Shown here in pieces: positions 7,866-16,814 of a stretch of 64,000 nucleotides of DNA. Location of the stretch: assembly GCA_003009755.1 (NCBI GenBank), contig PXUB01000029.1, forward strand, positions 1-64,000, read 5' to 3'. A program made the position numbers and the translations under genes. The notes beneath the pieces are model-generated. The model was not told the DNA's origin. It worked only from the letters and a program-made list of their open reading frames with translations, and made no database searches. Numbering within the stretch: the stretch's first letter is position 1; each line of letters starts with the position of its first letter. The stretch comes from Thermoplasmatales archaeon SW_10_69_26 (GTDB lineage: Archaea > Thermoplasmatota > SW-10-69-26).

Positions 7866-10589
7866 CTAAGCCTCGAGACAACCCTTGGGCGTGTCAGCGC
7901 TGGTCTCCGTGGCCGGGATGGTGCACAGGATCTCGTGGTCGCGCGTCTCGTAGAACGGCGTCACGCGGGCGTTGCTGGACACCGTGTTGTCACCGGGGAA
8001 CACCGGCGTGTCCACGACCGGGCCCTGCTTGCCCCAGAAGTTGTGCGTGGCGTTCACGCGGGCCTCGACGTTGGCGCGCAGGCCGAAGTCCTCGTTGCCC
8101 ACGATGTCGCACTCGTGCATCCACAGCGGGTCGTCGTCATCGTCGTCGCCCGGCGGCTGGGGGACCCCGACGCTGGGCGGCTCCGGGACCGGGACCTGCA
8201 GGTCGACGTCGACGTCGCCCGAGACCACGACCACGCCGTCGGCGTTGAAGCTGGCTTCGCAGTCCTCGACGATGAACAGCGTCCCGCCCAGGCGCATGCC
8301 GGCTTCGCCGTTGCCGGAGAAGTTGCCCTCCTCGACGCGGGCTTCGCCGCGCAGGTTGACCCCGTCCTCGCTGTTGTTGCGCGCGAACACGGTCTCGAGG
8401 CGGGTGGTTCCGGTGGCCTGGATGCCGGTCTCGTCGTTGAAGGAGGCTCTCACGTCCTCGGCGTGCAGCTCGCCGGCGACGTCGACCCCGATCTCGTTGT
8501 CGACGACGACGGACTCCTCGAGCGTGAGGGAGCCCTCGGCGTGGATGCCGGTCCCGGCGTTCTTGCTGGCGTTGACGTTGGTCATCTCGACGCGGCCGTC
8601 CACGTCGGCGCCGATCTCGTTGCGCACGAAGACGTCGCTCTCGAAGCTGCCGCCGCCCTTCAAGTGGACGCCGGCCTCGGCGTTGCCTTCGAAGCGGTTG
8701 TCGACGAAGACGCCGGTGGCGCACTGCGTCCGGTAGGTGTGGTGGCAGCCGGAGACGTCAGCGATCCCGTCACCACTGTTGTCGACGATCACGTTGCCCT
8801 CGAAACGGGCGTCCGTGCGCTTGTCGAGGTGGACCCCCGCCTTGTCGTTCTCGGCGAACGTGTTCGCCTCGATCGTGCCCTGGAAGTGCACGAGCACCGC
8901 GCCGACGAGGTTCGACTCGATGTCGTTGTTCAGCACCTCGACATCGTGGCGCCCCTGATCGAAGCTGCCCTTCAGCACGAGGCCGGCCTCGGTCGTGCTG
9001 CGGATCGAGTTGTCCACGATCACGCCCTCGGCGCCGCCGCGGAACTCCGCGCCGACGGCGACGTGGGCGAACACGTTGGCGCGCACGGTCACGAACCCGC
9101 CATCGGCTTCCACGCACACCGTCTCGGGCGGATCGATCTCGATGTCGCAGATGTTGTCCTTGACGAACGTGCGGGAGTCGACCGAGACGACGGCCTCGTT
9201 GTTGGAGAGGAACGCGTTGTCGCGGACGCGGACGAAGGCCGATTGCTCGACGTGCACCCCGACGTCGTTGTACTGGAAGGTGTTGTTCTCGATCGTGACG
9301 TCCTTGCTGTCGTAGACGACGACGCTCCCTTGCAGGAACAGGCTGCCGAAGCCGTCGTCGCGTTGGCCGGCCACGATCTCCTCGTCGGTAACGTTGACGC
9401 CGACCTCCTCGTAGAAGATCCGCTGCTCGTCGGGGTTGACGGTGCCGTCGACGTTCACGCCGTCGATGAAGTTGCCCTGCATGAGGGGGATCGACCCCTT
9501 CGAGTCGTAGGGCACCGACATCCCCCACCGGTTGTCGTTCAAGACGTTGTCCTCGAGCGTGATGATCGAGTGCGACAGGCGGATGCCGACGTCGTTGCCG
9601 ACGAGCGTGTTGTTCACGACGCGGCCCTCGCTGCCCTCCAGCCGCAAGCCCTCGTTGTTGTTGGGCCCGGCCTCGTCGCCGTTGTCGCGGAACACGTTGT
9701 CCTTGATGAGGACCTCCGAGTTCGTCGATCCGAAGGCGCCCCGCCAGTTGTTGGCGATCGTGTTGCGGAACATCTGGACGGTCGATCGCTCGAACGCGAT
9801 GGCGTCGCGCTTCTGGTTCGTGACCTCGTTGTCCTGCATGTACAGCTTGGCGCTGTCGACCACGATCCCGCCCATGCCCTCCGAGATCGAGTTCGAGATC
9901 AGGCGGGCGTGAGCCGAGTCCTCGACGTGGACGCCCCAGCGGTCGGCGAGGCTCACGTTGTTGTTGACGAGGCGCGCCTGCGTGGCCTCGGACAGGCGGA
10001 TGCCGTCGTAGACGGCCGTGACGTTGTTGTTCGAGATCTCCGGCGAAGAGGACTGGGCCCAGATCCCGTGTTGGGCCAGCGTCACGAAGTTGTCGTCCAG
10101 GGTCGGCGAGCCGCCATCGATGCCGATGCCGAGCGTGCCGTCATCGTAGGCGGTGTTCGTGCCTCGCACGTCGTTGCCGGCGACGAACGGCGAGCTGTTC
10201 TCGAGGTCGATCCCCGTGGACGCGAAGTCGATCACGTTGTCCACGACGGTCCCGCGGTCGCCGGTGTTCGACAGCACGAGACCGGCGTCGCCCTCGAGTT
10301 GGTTGTCGCGCACGATGAAGTGCTCGTCGGCGATGTTCTGGATGACCATCGCCGTTCCCGAGGTTTGGATCCGCCAGTCCTCGATGATGAACGGGTCCGT
10401 GGGCGTACCCGAGGCGCCAGGGTTGCGGATGCAGGCGCAGGCGTTCGTTCGCAGCTCACCGTCACCGTCGATCGTGATAGGGGCGTGGGGTTCGTCGGCC
10501 GTTCCTCTCGTGATCTCGGCCAGACTGCCCAGACCTCCCGTCAGGGCTAACAGCGCCATCGCCACCGCTTGACCTCGCACGTCGGACAC
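7866..10589 (-). CDS. Large exported right-handed beta-helix protein (NosD-like)
   Basis: 907 residues beginning with a hydrophobic export signal (about 8-25). The rest is a long run of parallel beta-helix repeats with many Asn-ladder motifs (VRDNQLEG, VVDNVIDF, VENNTFQY-like, VVNNTLVGND, VLNNDIES). The family includes NosD-like and carbohydrate-active surface proteins. No catalytic residues were recognised and no membrane anchor is obvious. An Asp run (DDDDDD) near residue 820 may bind cations. The GTG start at 10589 is about 22 bp after a TATA-like CTTTATGT, suggesting a leaderless mRNA. A surface or S-layer-associated role is inferred. Confidence 0.8.
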   Translation of the reverse strand: MSDVRGQAVAMALLALTGGLGSLAEITRGTADEPHAPITIDGDGELRTNACACIRNPGASGTPTDPFIIEDWRIQTSGTAMVIQNIADEHFIVRDNQLEGDAGLVLSNTGDRGTVVDNVIDFASTGIDLENSSPFVAGNDVRGTNTAYDDGTLGIGIDGGSPTLDDNFVTLAQHGIWAQSSSPEISNNNVTAVYDGIRLSEATQARLVNNNVSLADRWGVHVEDSAHARLISNSISEGMGGIVVDSAKLYMQDNEVTNQKRDAIAFERSTVQMFRNTIANNWRGAFGSTNSEVLIKDNVFRDNGDEAGPNNNEGLRLEGSEGRVVNNTLVGNDVGIRLSHSIITLEDNVLNDNRWGMSVPYDSKGSIPLMQGNFIDGVNVDGTVNPDEQRIFYEEVGVNVTDEEIVAGQRDDGFGSLFLQGSVVVYDSKDVTIENNTFQYNDVGVHVEQSAFVRVRDNAFLSNNEAVVSVDSRTFVKDNICDIEIDPPETVCVEADGGFVTVRANVFAHVAVGAEFRGGAEGVIVDNSIRSTTEAGLVLKGSFDQGRHDVEVLNNDIESNLVGAVLVHFQGTIEANTFAENDKAGVHLDKRTDARFEGNVIVDNSGDGIADVSGCHHTYRTQCATGVFVDNRFEGNAEAGVHLKGGGSFESDVFVRNEIGADVDGRVEMTNVNASKNAGTGIHAEGSLTLEESVVVDNEIGVDVAGELHAEDVRASFNDETGIQATGTTRLETVFARNNSEDGVNLRGEARVEEGNFSGNGEAGMRLGGTLFIVEDCEASFNADGVVVVSGDVDVDLQVPVPEPPSVGVPQPPGDDDDDDPLWMHECDIVGNEDFGLRANVEARVNATHNFWGKQGPVVDTPVFPGDNTVSSNARVTPFYETRDHEILCTIPATETSADTPKGCLEA

Positions 10590-10610
10590 CTGCTCGCCCG
10601 TTCACGAGCT

Positions 10611-10620
10611 CACATAAAGG
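10611..10620 (-). promoter_or_regulatory. TATA-like promoter of beta-helix gene
   Basis: CCTTTATGTG on the minus strand ends about 22 bp upstream of the GTG start at 10589, consistent with a leaderless archaeal transcript. Confidence 0.5.
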
Positions 10621-10644
10621 CGTCCGGCTGTATCCGACGGTTCG

Positions 10645-11418
10645 TTACACCCTCGTCGTGTGGTCGTTGACGACGGCCAGCGAGGCCTGCAGGGCCTCCT
10701 CCGCGCGGACCGACCGGGTCTTCTGGTCGGGGATCGTGTTCACGAGCGGGAAGTTCGGCGGCGTGTCCAGGACCTCCTGGATGCCGCGGTCCGGGGTCCC
10801 GAACACGAGGGTGACCTCCTCGTCGTCGGGCAGGTGCTCGTCCGGCTCGAAGCCATCGCCCCGGCGGCTGGTGCCCAAGATCGGGCCCCGGCCCTCGATC
10901 GCGGTCGACAGATCCGGCGTCCGCGTGACCTCGTAGGTGGTGTACTCGTCCGGGTCGGCGGGCTCGACCAGCACGCGGTCGGCGCGCGTGGCCGTGATCG
11001 TCACCGGGAACTGCTGGCCCGGTTCTGGCGGCTCCTCGGCGTCGAGCTCGGCCAGCCCTTCGAGCCCGATGTCCACGCGCTTGCCCGCCATCGCGCCCAT
11101 GCGGACCTGGCCCTGCTCGACGAACGTGTCCACGAGGTGGGTGTCCAGGTTCAAGGGCGGCAGCACGCCGACGTGCTCGAGATCCTCGCTGATCGGGAAC
11201 AACCGCCGACGCAGGTAGGGCGCCGTCGCCTGGTAGTCGAGGATCTGGGACACCCGACGGCTGCCCCGTCGCTCGGGATCCTCGTAGACGACGACCTCGT
11301 CCACGCCGAAGATCGCCGCCGCTCGCCCGACGGTGCCGACGGCGTGCGTCGCCAGCCGGTCGTCGTCGATCGTGGCCGTCAACGAACCCGGCACGAGGAT
11401 CGACGTCACGCCCGCCAC
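10645..11418 (-). CDS. SPOUT-fold RNA methyltransferase (DUF171/MTH1 type)
   Basis: 257 residues from GTG 11418, which is preceded by GGAGGAGGGG. The N-terminus (VTSILVPGSLT) and the following AVGTVGRAAAIFGVDEVVVYED match the archaeal SPOUT family represented by MTH1 and human C9orf114. A beta-barrel-like insert lies at about 85-160. The C-terminal knot region contains LGTSRRGD and VTLVFGTPDRG. The family methylates RNA using SAM; the target here is unknown. It lies upstream of the beta-helix gene on the same strand but is functionally unrelated. Confidence 0.8.
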   Translation of the reverse strand: MAGVTSILVPGSLTATIDDDRLATHAVGTVGRAAAIFGVDEVVVYEDPERRGSRRVSQILDYQATAPYLRRRLFPISEDLEHVGVLPPLNLDTHLVDTFVEQGQVRMGAMAGKRVDIGLEGLAELDAEEPPEPGQQFPVTITATRADRVLVEPADPDEYTTYEVTRTPDLSTAIEGRGPILGTSRRGDGFEPDEHLPDDEEVTLVFGTPDRGIQEVLDTPPNFPLVNTIPDQKTRSVRAEEALQASLAVVNDHTTRV

Positions 11419-11586
11419 GGGCACCCCTCCTCCGGGCCGACGATCGCGGGCAGTGCCTGGCAGACCAGGGAGACGGCAGCGGTCCTCACGTCGGTCGGGA
11501 CTCGGCCCCGATGCATCAACCCTTCGGCGCCCGGGCCCCGGGCCGCCGACCCCGGAACTGATGGGAGCCAGCCCGGCTGGACCCTC

Positions 11587-12303
11587 GTGGACGCGAGGCT
11601 GGGTTCCGAGCTCGAGCGACCCACCGAGGGCCCCAGCTCCGTGCCCGCGCTGCTCGCCGTCTTGGCCCCGCTGTCCGTCGTCGTGGCGCTCGAAACGACC
11701 GGCAACGTGCTCGTCGCCTTCGCCGCCTACCACCTTGCCTTCTGCCTGATCGTCCCGCTCACCGTGCTCGGCTTCCGCCACCGCGCCTGGGCGCCGGTCG
11801 CCGAGGGCCTGGCGCTGCAGGCCCCCTCGCGGGAGGGCTGGCTGGCCGGCGCCGCGCTGGGGGTCGGGACCGCGGGCGCGATCCTCGGCGGCTTCGCGCT
11901 CGCCGGCGACGGCCTGCTGGGGCCGGTTCCCGTGATCGAGCGGTTGATCCCGTGGGGGATCGGGCCGGACCTCGAGGTCCCCCTGTTCGTCTACATGCTC
12001 GTCTTCAACAGCGGCGCCGAGGAGCTGTTCTGGCGCGGCTACCTGCACACCGAAGCCGCCGCCCGCCTGGGCTCGATCGTGGCGATCCCGCTCGTGGCGG
12101 TGGCGTTCGCCAGCTACCACGTGTACACGCTGGCCGCCCTGCTGCCCGACCCTGGCCTCGTGGCGTTCGCCGCCGCCGGCATCCTCGCCGGCGCCCTCCT
12201 GTGGGCGGGCCTCCGCCAACGCTACGGCTCCGTGTGGCCGGCGGTGCTGGCCCACGTCGGCGCCACGGCCGGCTACATGACTGTGTTCGCGTGGCTGGTG
12301 TGA
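11587..12303 (+). CDS. CPBP-family intramembrane metalloprotease (CAAX-like)
   Basis: Polytopic protein of about 238 residues with 6-8 hydrophobic segments. It carries the CPBP signature EELFWRGYL (the EExxxR motif), then FASYHVYTL and a C-terminal VLAHVGAT, which supply the expected Glu and His residues. Family members cleave prenylated or other membrane substrates. In archaea the substrate is unknown, and processing of surface proteins is one possibility. The start is uncertain: GTG 11587 or GTG 11641, both in frame. Confidence 0.82.
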   Translation: MDARLGSELERPTEGPSSVPALLAVLAPLSVVVALETTGNVLVAFAAYHLAFCLIVPLTVLGFRHRAWAPVAEGLALQAPSREGWLAGAALGVGTAGAILGGFALAGDGLLGPVPVIERLIPWGIGPDLEVPLFVYMLVFNSGAEELFWRGYLHTEAAARLGSIVAIPLVAVAFASYHVYTLAALLPDPGLVAFAAAGILAGALLWAGLRQRYGSVWPAVLAHVGATAGYMTVFAWLV

Positions 12304-12386
12304 GCTCGACGGGGCAGTGGTGATTCCTTCCGCAGGCACAGGGTCGGAACACTCAAGGACGCCGACGGGTAAATTACGTCCGTCAG

Positions 12387-12968
12387 GTGACCCACGTGGA
12401 CGAAGATCCCCGCGACGACGACCGACGGGACCCGTTCGAGGAGCTCCGCGACCGGTTGGAGGAGGACCCGTTTCTAGGCCCTTTCTTCGAGGATCTCGAC
12501 CGCGAGTTCTCCCGTATGCAGGAGTCGCTGGCTCGCATGCTCGAGCAGATGCAGGACGGCGACCTCGACCCGGACGCCGACCCGTTCGTGTACGGGTTCT
12601 CCGTCCAGATGGGCCCCGACGGTCAGCCCGACTTCAGCGAGTTTGGCAACGTCGAGGGCTCGGGACCGGCCGACGCCGGCGCCTTCGAGGAAGCTCGCAA
12701 GCCGCTCGTCGACGTGCAGGAAGGCCAAGCGACGATCGCGATCACGGCCGAGCTGCCCGGCGTGGCCAAGGAGGACATCGACCTGCGCGCGCTGGAGGCG
12801 CAGATCGTCGTCAGCGTGGACGACCCCGACAACCGCTTCTTCAAGCGCATCGACCTCCCCACCGAGATCGAACCTCACACGACCGACGCCACGTACAAGA
12901 ACGGCGTCCTCGACATCGAGGTCGACAAGGCCCCCGACGAGGAGGGCACCCCGATCGACCTCGAGTGA
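12387..12968 (+). CDS. Hsp20/alpha-crystallin small heat-shock protein
   Basis: 193 residues. A long acidic, Met-containing N-terminal arm (about 1-100) precedes an alpha-crystallin domain at about 103-190. Typical features are ITAELPGVAKEDIDL, RIDLPTEIE and YKNGVLDIEV. The family holds unfolded proteins in an oligomer independently of ATP. The arm is longer and more acidic than in many archaeal Hsp20s. The GTG start at 12387 fits; a TATA-like AAATTACG lies about 15-22 bp upstream. Confidence 0.9.
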   Translation: MTHVDEDPRDDDRRDPFEELRDRLEEDPFLGPFFEDLDREFSRMQESLARMLEQMQDGDLDPDADPFVYGFSVQMGPDGQPDFSEFGNVEGSGPADAGAFEEARKPLVDVQEGQATIAITAELPGVAKEDIDLRALEAQIVVSVDDPDNRFFKRIDLPTEIEPHTTDATYKNGVLDIEVDKAPDEEGTPIDLE

Positions 12969-13111
12969 CCCGCCGACCGCCACGGCTTCGGCCCCGAACC
13001 TGAGGAAAGAGCCAAATACGTCCCCTCGGCGAGCCGAAGCCAACCCGGCCCGACCACGACCGAGCCTGCGCGCCCGGTCCCGCCCCGCCCCCCTCGGGCC
13101 GGGTTCCTCTC

Positions 13112-13166
13112 GGGCACCGTGCCGTGGATCTTCGGACCACACCCCTCCCCGGATGGCACGGTGCCC
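13112..13166. repeat. Perfect 12-bp inverted repeat upstream of exported protein
   Basis: GGGCACCGTGCC (13112-13123) and GGCACGGTGCCC (13155-13166) enclose 31 bp that contains a smaller GTGG/CCAC stem. It lies between Hsp20 and the exported protein gene. It could be a terminator for hsp20, an RNA leader structure or an operator. Confidence 0.6.
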
Positions 13167-13241
13167 TTCACCCCTCCTCTCGACGGAAACGAACAGACCT
13201 TCACGACACCGTTGAAGAAGGCCCCGAACCTTCTCCATCCC

Positions 13242-14003
13242 GTGTTGGGGAACAGGCAGGCAACGGTTAGCGTCAGCATCGTGTTGATCGTCAGCCTCTT
13301 CGCCACCGGCGGGGCCCTCGCCGAGGAGATCGAGGACCCGACGGGGACCGCCTGCGTCGGCGTGGAGGACGAGGCCGAGTGCGAGCAGCTCGCCGTCGCC
13401 AGCGACGGCGACGCGGAGAGCGACGTCCTCGCGGTCAGCGGGACCGGCGACGCCGACGCCGTCTTCGTCGCCGGCACGGGAACGGGCGACGCCGACGGCA
13501 GCGCGGTGGGCCTCAGCGGCACCGGGAACGCCACCGCCGTCTTCCTGGCAGCGAGCGGGACCGGCGACGCCGAGACCGAACGCCTGCGCATCGCGGCCGT
13601 CAGCGGCACCGGCAGCACCTCCGCCGAGGTCGTCGAGGTCAACGGCATGAACGACGCCGACGGCTGCGTCGCCGTCAGCGGGACCGGCAACGCGGACGCC
13701 GACTGCGGGTCCCCGGCTGGCCCGGCCGCCGTCAGCGGCTGCGAGAACGGTCAAGAGATCGACCGCTCGGAGGCCTGCCGCGACCCCGACGAGCGCGTCG
13801 AGGCCGCGAACGCCGCCGCCTGCGACGCCGAGCTGGCCACCGCCGACGGCGACGGCCACGCCTGGTGCGGCGTCCAGATCGGCGGCTGCGTGCAGGTCAT
13901 CTACGGCGCCGCCGCCGGCCCGGTCTTCGTCGGCGGGTACAACGGCTGCCAGGTCGGCGTCTTCTACGACGACAACGGCCACGACGACGCGCCGCTGCCG
14001 TGA
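13242..14003 (+). CDS. Exported Ser/Gly/Thr/Asp repeat protein
   Basis: About 253 residues. The hydrophobic segment VSVSIVLIVSLFATGGALA is a clear export signal. The mature part starts acidic and has imperfect repeats around SGTGDAD/SGTGNA (AVSGTGDADA, GTGTGDADGS, LSGTGNATA, ASGTGDAE, AVSGTGST, VSGTGNADAD) at about 63-150. A Cys-containing C-terminal part with VQIGGCVQVIYGA follows. No family was recognised; a surface-exposed repeat protein is inferred. The start is uncertain (GTG 13242, TTG 13212 or further up at 13119); the signal position favours 13242. Confidence 0.6.
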   Translation: MLGNRQATVSVSIVLIVSLFATGGALAEEIEDPTGTACVGVEDEAECEQLAVASDGDAESDVLAVSGTGDADAVFVAGTGTGDADGSAVGLSGTGNATAVFLAASGTGDAETERLRIAAVSGTGSTSAEVVEVNGMNDADGCVAVSGTGNADADCGSPAGPAAVSGCENGQEIDRSEACRDPDERVEAANAAACDAELATADGDGHAWCGVQIGGCVQVIYGAAAGPVFVGGYNGCQVGVFYDDNGHDDAPLP

Positions 14004-14056
14004 GGCGGTCACACCGAACCGGTGAGCTTTTAGCCCGCGCAGGGCCTCCCCCGGCC

Positions 14057-14329
14057 ATGGCCATGGGACGCCTCCTGCGCGGCCTCACCGGGCTCGTCGC
14101 CTCCTCCGTCGTGCTCATCCTGCTCGGTCTCGTCTACTTCATCGTGACCGCCTGGATCGTCTCCTTCGGCGTCGAGACGGTGATGGGCGCCACGCCCTCG
14201 GCCGATTTCGTCGCGCTGTCCGCCGCGCTGTTGTCGCTGGGCAGCCTCGCCGGCTCCAGCTACTCGATGGGTGACCTCGGCTCCCAGGAGGCCGAGACGG
14301 ACCGCTACGGGACCAGCGAGGTCGCCTGA
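14057..14329 (+). CDS. Small two-helix membrane protein
   Basis: 90 residues from ATG 14057 with two hydrophobic helices at about 9-37 and 48-68 and a short polar tail. No motif or family was recognised. It follows the exported repeat protein by 53 bp on the same strand. Confidence 0.5.
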   Translation: MAMGRLLRGLTGLVASSVVLILLGLVYFIVTAWIVSFGVETVMGATPSADFVALSAALLSLGSLAGSSYSMGDLGSQEAETDRYGTSEVA

Positions 14330-14366
14330 GGGACAGCCTCGATCTCGGGACCGGCGTGGCCGGGCC

Positions 14367-14470
14367 GTGAACCAGGCCAAGCTGGGCCTGATCGTCGCCT
14401 TCGTGCTGGCCGCGCCCGTGACCGGGTGCGCCCAGGAGGCCGGCAAACCAGTCCGGCGGCCTCGGCCCGC
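14367..14470 (+). pseudogene. Possible truncated lipoprotein N-terminus
   Basis: A GTG at 14367 opens LGLIVAFVLAAPVTGCAQEA, a convincing lipoprotein signal with lipobox VTGC. The frame then runs antisense through the DsrE-like gene with no coding character. It may be the remnant of a lipoprotein gene cut by rearrangement, or chance. Confidence 0.3.
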
Positions 14471-14830
14471 TCAGAACGTCAGCGTCTCGTCGTTGCGCTT
14501 GGCCTGGGAGACGAGGTCGCCGGCGCCGCCGAACTCGGCCCAGTCGACGAGGTCGGCCTCCTCGATGCCGCGCGCGCCGGCGCACGGCTCGCAGACGATC
14601 GCGCTGCGGATCGCATCGTTCTCGCGGAGCGCGTCGAGCACCTCGGCCACCGGGGGCAGGCCGGGCGCCGTCAGCTCGCCCAGCTCGGCGCGCTCGGTGC
14701 CGAGGTAGGTCGCCTCCTGCATGAGGAACAGGTCCACCTGCTCGCCGTGACCCATCGCGCCCTTCGAGGCCACGAACGGGAGCACCGCTTTCGTCGCGTT
14801 GTCGGGACCGATGGTGGAGATGACGTGCAT
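14471..14830 (-). CDS. DsrE/DsrF-like family protein
   Basis: 119 residues with the DsrE-like alpha/beta fold pattern. The N-terminus MHVISTIGPDNATKAVLPFV is followed by GEQVDLFLMQEATYLG and a cysteine pair in CEPCAGARG at about 80-88. Family members carry or transfer sulfur, or are predicted peroxiredoxin-like. The CxxC-like pair fits a thiol or persulfide role. No tusBCD-type partners are adjacent. The ATG start gives normal length. Confidence 0.72.
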   Translation of the reverse strand: MHVISTIGPDNATKAVLPFVASKGAMGHGEQVDLFLMQEATYLGTERAELGELTAPGLPPVAEVLDALRENDAIRSAIVCEPCAGARGIEEADLVDWAEFGGAGDLVSQAKRNDETLTF

Positions 14831-15079
14831 GGGATCGGCGACCGAAGGCGCGGGCGGCCTAAACGGTTGAGGGTGGGACCGTCGGTCCCGCGGTCACTGC
14901 GATGGGAACATCGAGCCCGGTCGACGGGTATCCAGCTATCGACGCCGGTGATCGCGCATGCACGGCCGCATCGCGTTCCCGTCTCACTGCGATGCGAGCA
15001 TCGAGGCTAGCGGTATCCCCAAGCCTAGCGATGCTCGCAATTCGGACGGGCTCGGCGGTTTCTGTGGTCGCCCGTCCTC

Positions 15080-15137
15080 TCGCCAGAGACCGCGTTCCCC
15101 GTCCCCGAGATCCCCGATGGCGGGCGGTCTCTGGCGA
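15080..15137. repeat. 58-bp inverted-repeat element, copy 2
   Basis: The same 14-bp arms as at 6804-6861 occur at 15080-15093 and 15124-15137 with a 30-bp centre. Flanking GGTCGCCCGTCCTC resembles GGTCGGCCGTGCTT next to copy 1, so the shared unit is about 75 bp. It lies in the 14831-15207 gap, upstream of neither gene's coding sequence. Nearby CGATGCGAGCATCG and CGATGCTCGC are further short palindromes. No gene is visible in the gap. Confidence 0.8.
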
Positions 15138-15207
15138 TTCGTACGAACGCCTCGCCTGACGGCTCGCCGTTCGTACTCTCGGCGTGAAGTACCTCGAACG
15201 CTGCGGT

Positions 15208-15510
15208 CTACCCTTCTCGGTACTTCACGCCGAACCCACCACGAGGATGGTTCCAGTCGACGCTGCCGGGGGTGCACACGATGTCGCAGGTGCCGCACTC
15301 CACGCAGTCCTCGTACTGGAACGTCATCTTGCCGTCGACGAGCGTGAAGCAGTTCACCGGGCACGAGTACATGCACATCCGGTGGGTGCACGTCTCGCAG
15401 ATCTCGGGATCGATCGAGATGTGGGCGTGCTCCTCGTCGTCGAAGTTGTAGCTGGTCGCCCCCAGGCGTGCCTTGATGTCGAACTTCTCGTCGGTTAGTT
15501 GCTGGCTCAT
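15208..15510 (-). CDS. fixX: FixX-like ferredoxin
   Basis: 100-residue ferredoxin of the FixX type, which carries electrons for the FixC/ETF-quinone oxidoreductase partner. Two Cys clusters are visible: CETCTHRMCMYSCPVNC at about 38-54 and CVECGTCDIVC at about 69-79. The FixX hallmark C-terminus DWNHPRGGFGVKY is present. The start overlaps the fixC stop by 4 nt, so the pair is co-translated. FixA/FixB (electron transfer flavoprotein) are not in the window. Confidence 0.9.
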   Translation of the reverse strand: MSQQLTDEKFDIKARLGATSYNFDDEEHAHISIDPEICETCTHRMCMYSCPVNCFTLVDGKMTFQYEDCVECGTCDIVCTPGSVDWNHPRGGFGVKYREG

Positions 15511-16814
15511 AGGTTCTTCCCCGCGTTCAAGGCGTCCTTGATCATCGTGAGCGGGCTCACGCCCTTCTCCTTCATCTGGTTGCGAACGACGTCCCGGGTC
15601 TTCTCCTTCGGCGTCTCATCCTGTGTGAACATTTCGGTGAACACCCCTTCCACTAATTCGGGGTACAGGTGGTGGATGCGTTGGTTCCAGACGACCTCCT
15701 CCATGTCGGAGAACCGCTGGAAGTCCTTCCAGATGTAGGACTGCTGCAGACGCCGCTTGTACTCCTGCATCGTCTTGCTGGAGAAGTCGCCGCGCTCCTT
15801 GGCATCGAGCACCGTCTCGGCGGCCCGGATGCCGGACCCGACGGCGTAGTTCATGCCCTGGATGACCATGCCGTTCGAGAAACAGAAGCCGGCCGCGTCG
15901 CCGACGAGCATCCAGCCGTCGCCGTGGCGCTTGTCGACGTAGTCGAGCCCGCCCTCGGGGATCAGGTGGGCCCCGTACTCGATCAGCTCGCCGCCCTCCA
16001 ACAGCGGCTCGATCGAGGGGTGCAGCCGGAACTCCTCCATGATGTCGTGGCTGACCTTCTCCTGGTTCCACAGGCTCTCGACGCGGACGACCACGCCCAG
16101 GGAGATCGACTCCTTGTTCGTGTACAGGAAGCCGCCGGCCATGACGTCGCCCTCGGTCCAGCCGCACACGTACTCGTGGGCGACGCCGGAGCTCCCGTCG
16201 ACGTTGAACCGCTCGTCGATCGTGTCCTCGCCGAGCTCGACGATCTCCTTGATGCCGAGCGCGGCGTTCTCGATCGGGATCTTGTCGTCGGTCTCCTCGC
16301 GGAGCCCCATGTCGATGGACAGACGCGAGTTCGCGCCGTCGGCGATGACGACCGCGTTCGCGCGGATCGTCTCGCCGGCCTGCTCGACGCCGACCGCCTT
16401 GCCGTCCTCGAAGACGACGGACTCGACGTTCACGCCCTCGACGACCATGCCGCCTTGCTCCTCGACCTTCCCGGCGAACCAGGGATCGGTCTTGGCGCGC
16501 AGCACGATCCAGCCGGGGTGCGGGGGTTCACGCCATTCCCCCCGATCGAAGTTCACACCGAAGTCCGAGCCCTCGGTCAACATGTGCACGCCCTTGCGGG
16601 TGACCGGGCGCTCCACGGGTGCCTCCTTGTACCAGTCCTCGCCGACCAGGTCGTCGAGCTCGTGGCCCCAGATGACCCCTCCGGAGAGGTTCTTGGAGCC
16701 GATCGGTTTGCCCCGGTCGACGAGGAGGACGCTGGCCCCCTTCTCGGCCAGCCGGTAGGCGGCCGCGCAACCGCCCATGCCGGCGCCGACGACGATCGCG
16801 TCGAAATCGTCCAT
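15507..16814 (-). CDS. fixC: FixC-like FAD-dependent ETF:quinone oxidoreductase
   Basis: 435-residue flavoprotein. The FAD dinucleotide-binding motif VVGAGMGGCAAAYRLAEKG is at the N-terminus. The second FAD motif GDAAGFCFSNGMVIQGMNYA is near 305-325, as in FixC and the geranylgeranyl-reductase superfamily. Such proteins pass electrons from ETF to quinone, or bifurcate with FixABX. The adjacent FixX favours FixC over geranylgeranyl reductase. The downstream fixX overlaps by ATGA. Confidence 0.9.
   Translation of the reverse strand: MDDFDAIVVGAGMGGCAAAYRLAEKGASVLLVDRGKPIGSKNLSGGVIWGHELDDLVGEDWYKEAPVERPVTRKGVHMLTEGSDFGVNFDRGEWREPPHPGWIVLRAKTDPWFAGKVEEQGGMVVEGVNVESVVFEDGKAVGVEQAGETIRANAVVIADGANSRLSIDMGLREETDDKIPIENAALGIKEIVELGEDTIDERFNVDGSSGVAHEYVCGWTEGDVMAGGFLYTNKESISLGVVVRVESLWNQEKVSHDIMEEFRLHPSIEPLLEGGELIEYGAHLIPEGGLDYVDKRHGDGWMLVGDAAGFCFSNGMVIQGMNYAVGSGIRAAETVLDAKERGDFSSKTMQEYKRRLQQSYIWKDFQRFSDMEEVVWNQRIHHLYPELVEGVFTEMFTQDETPKEKTRDVVRNQMKEKGVSPLTMIKDALNAGKNL

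Noticed and set aside
7725-10550. 941-codon frame opposite the beta-helix gene
   Set aside because: Val/Asp/His-rich antisense frame, a high-GC artefact. The minus-strand frame has a signal peptide and clear beta-helix repeats.
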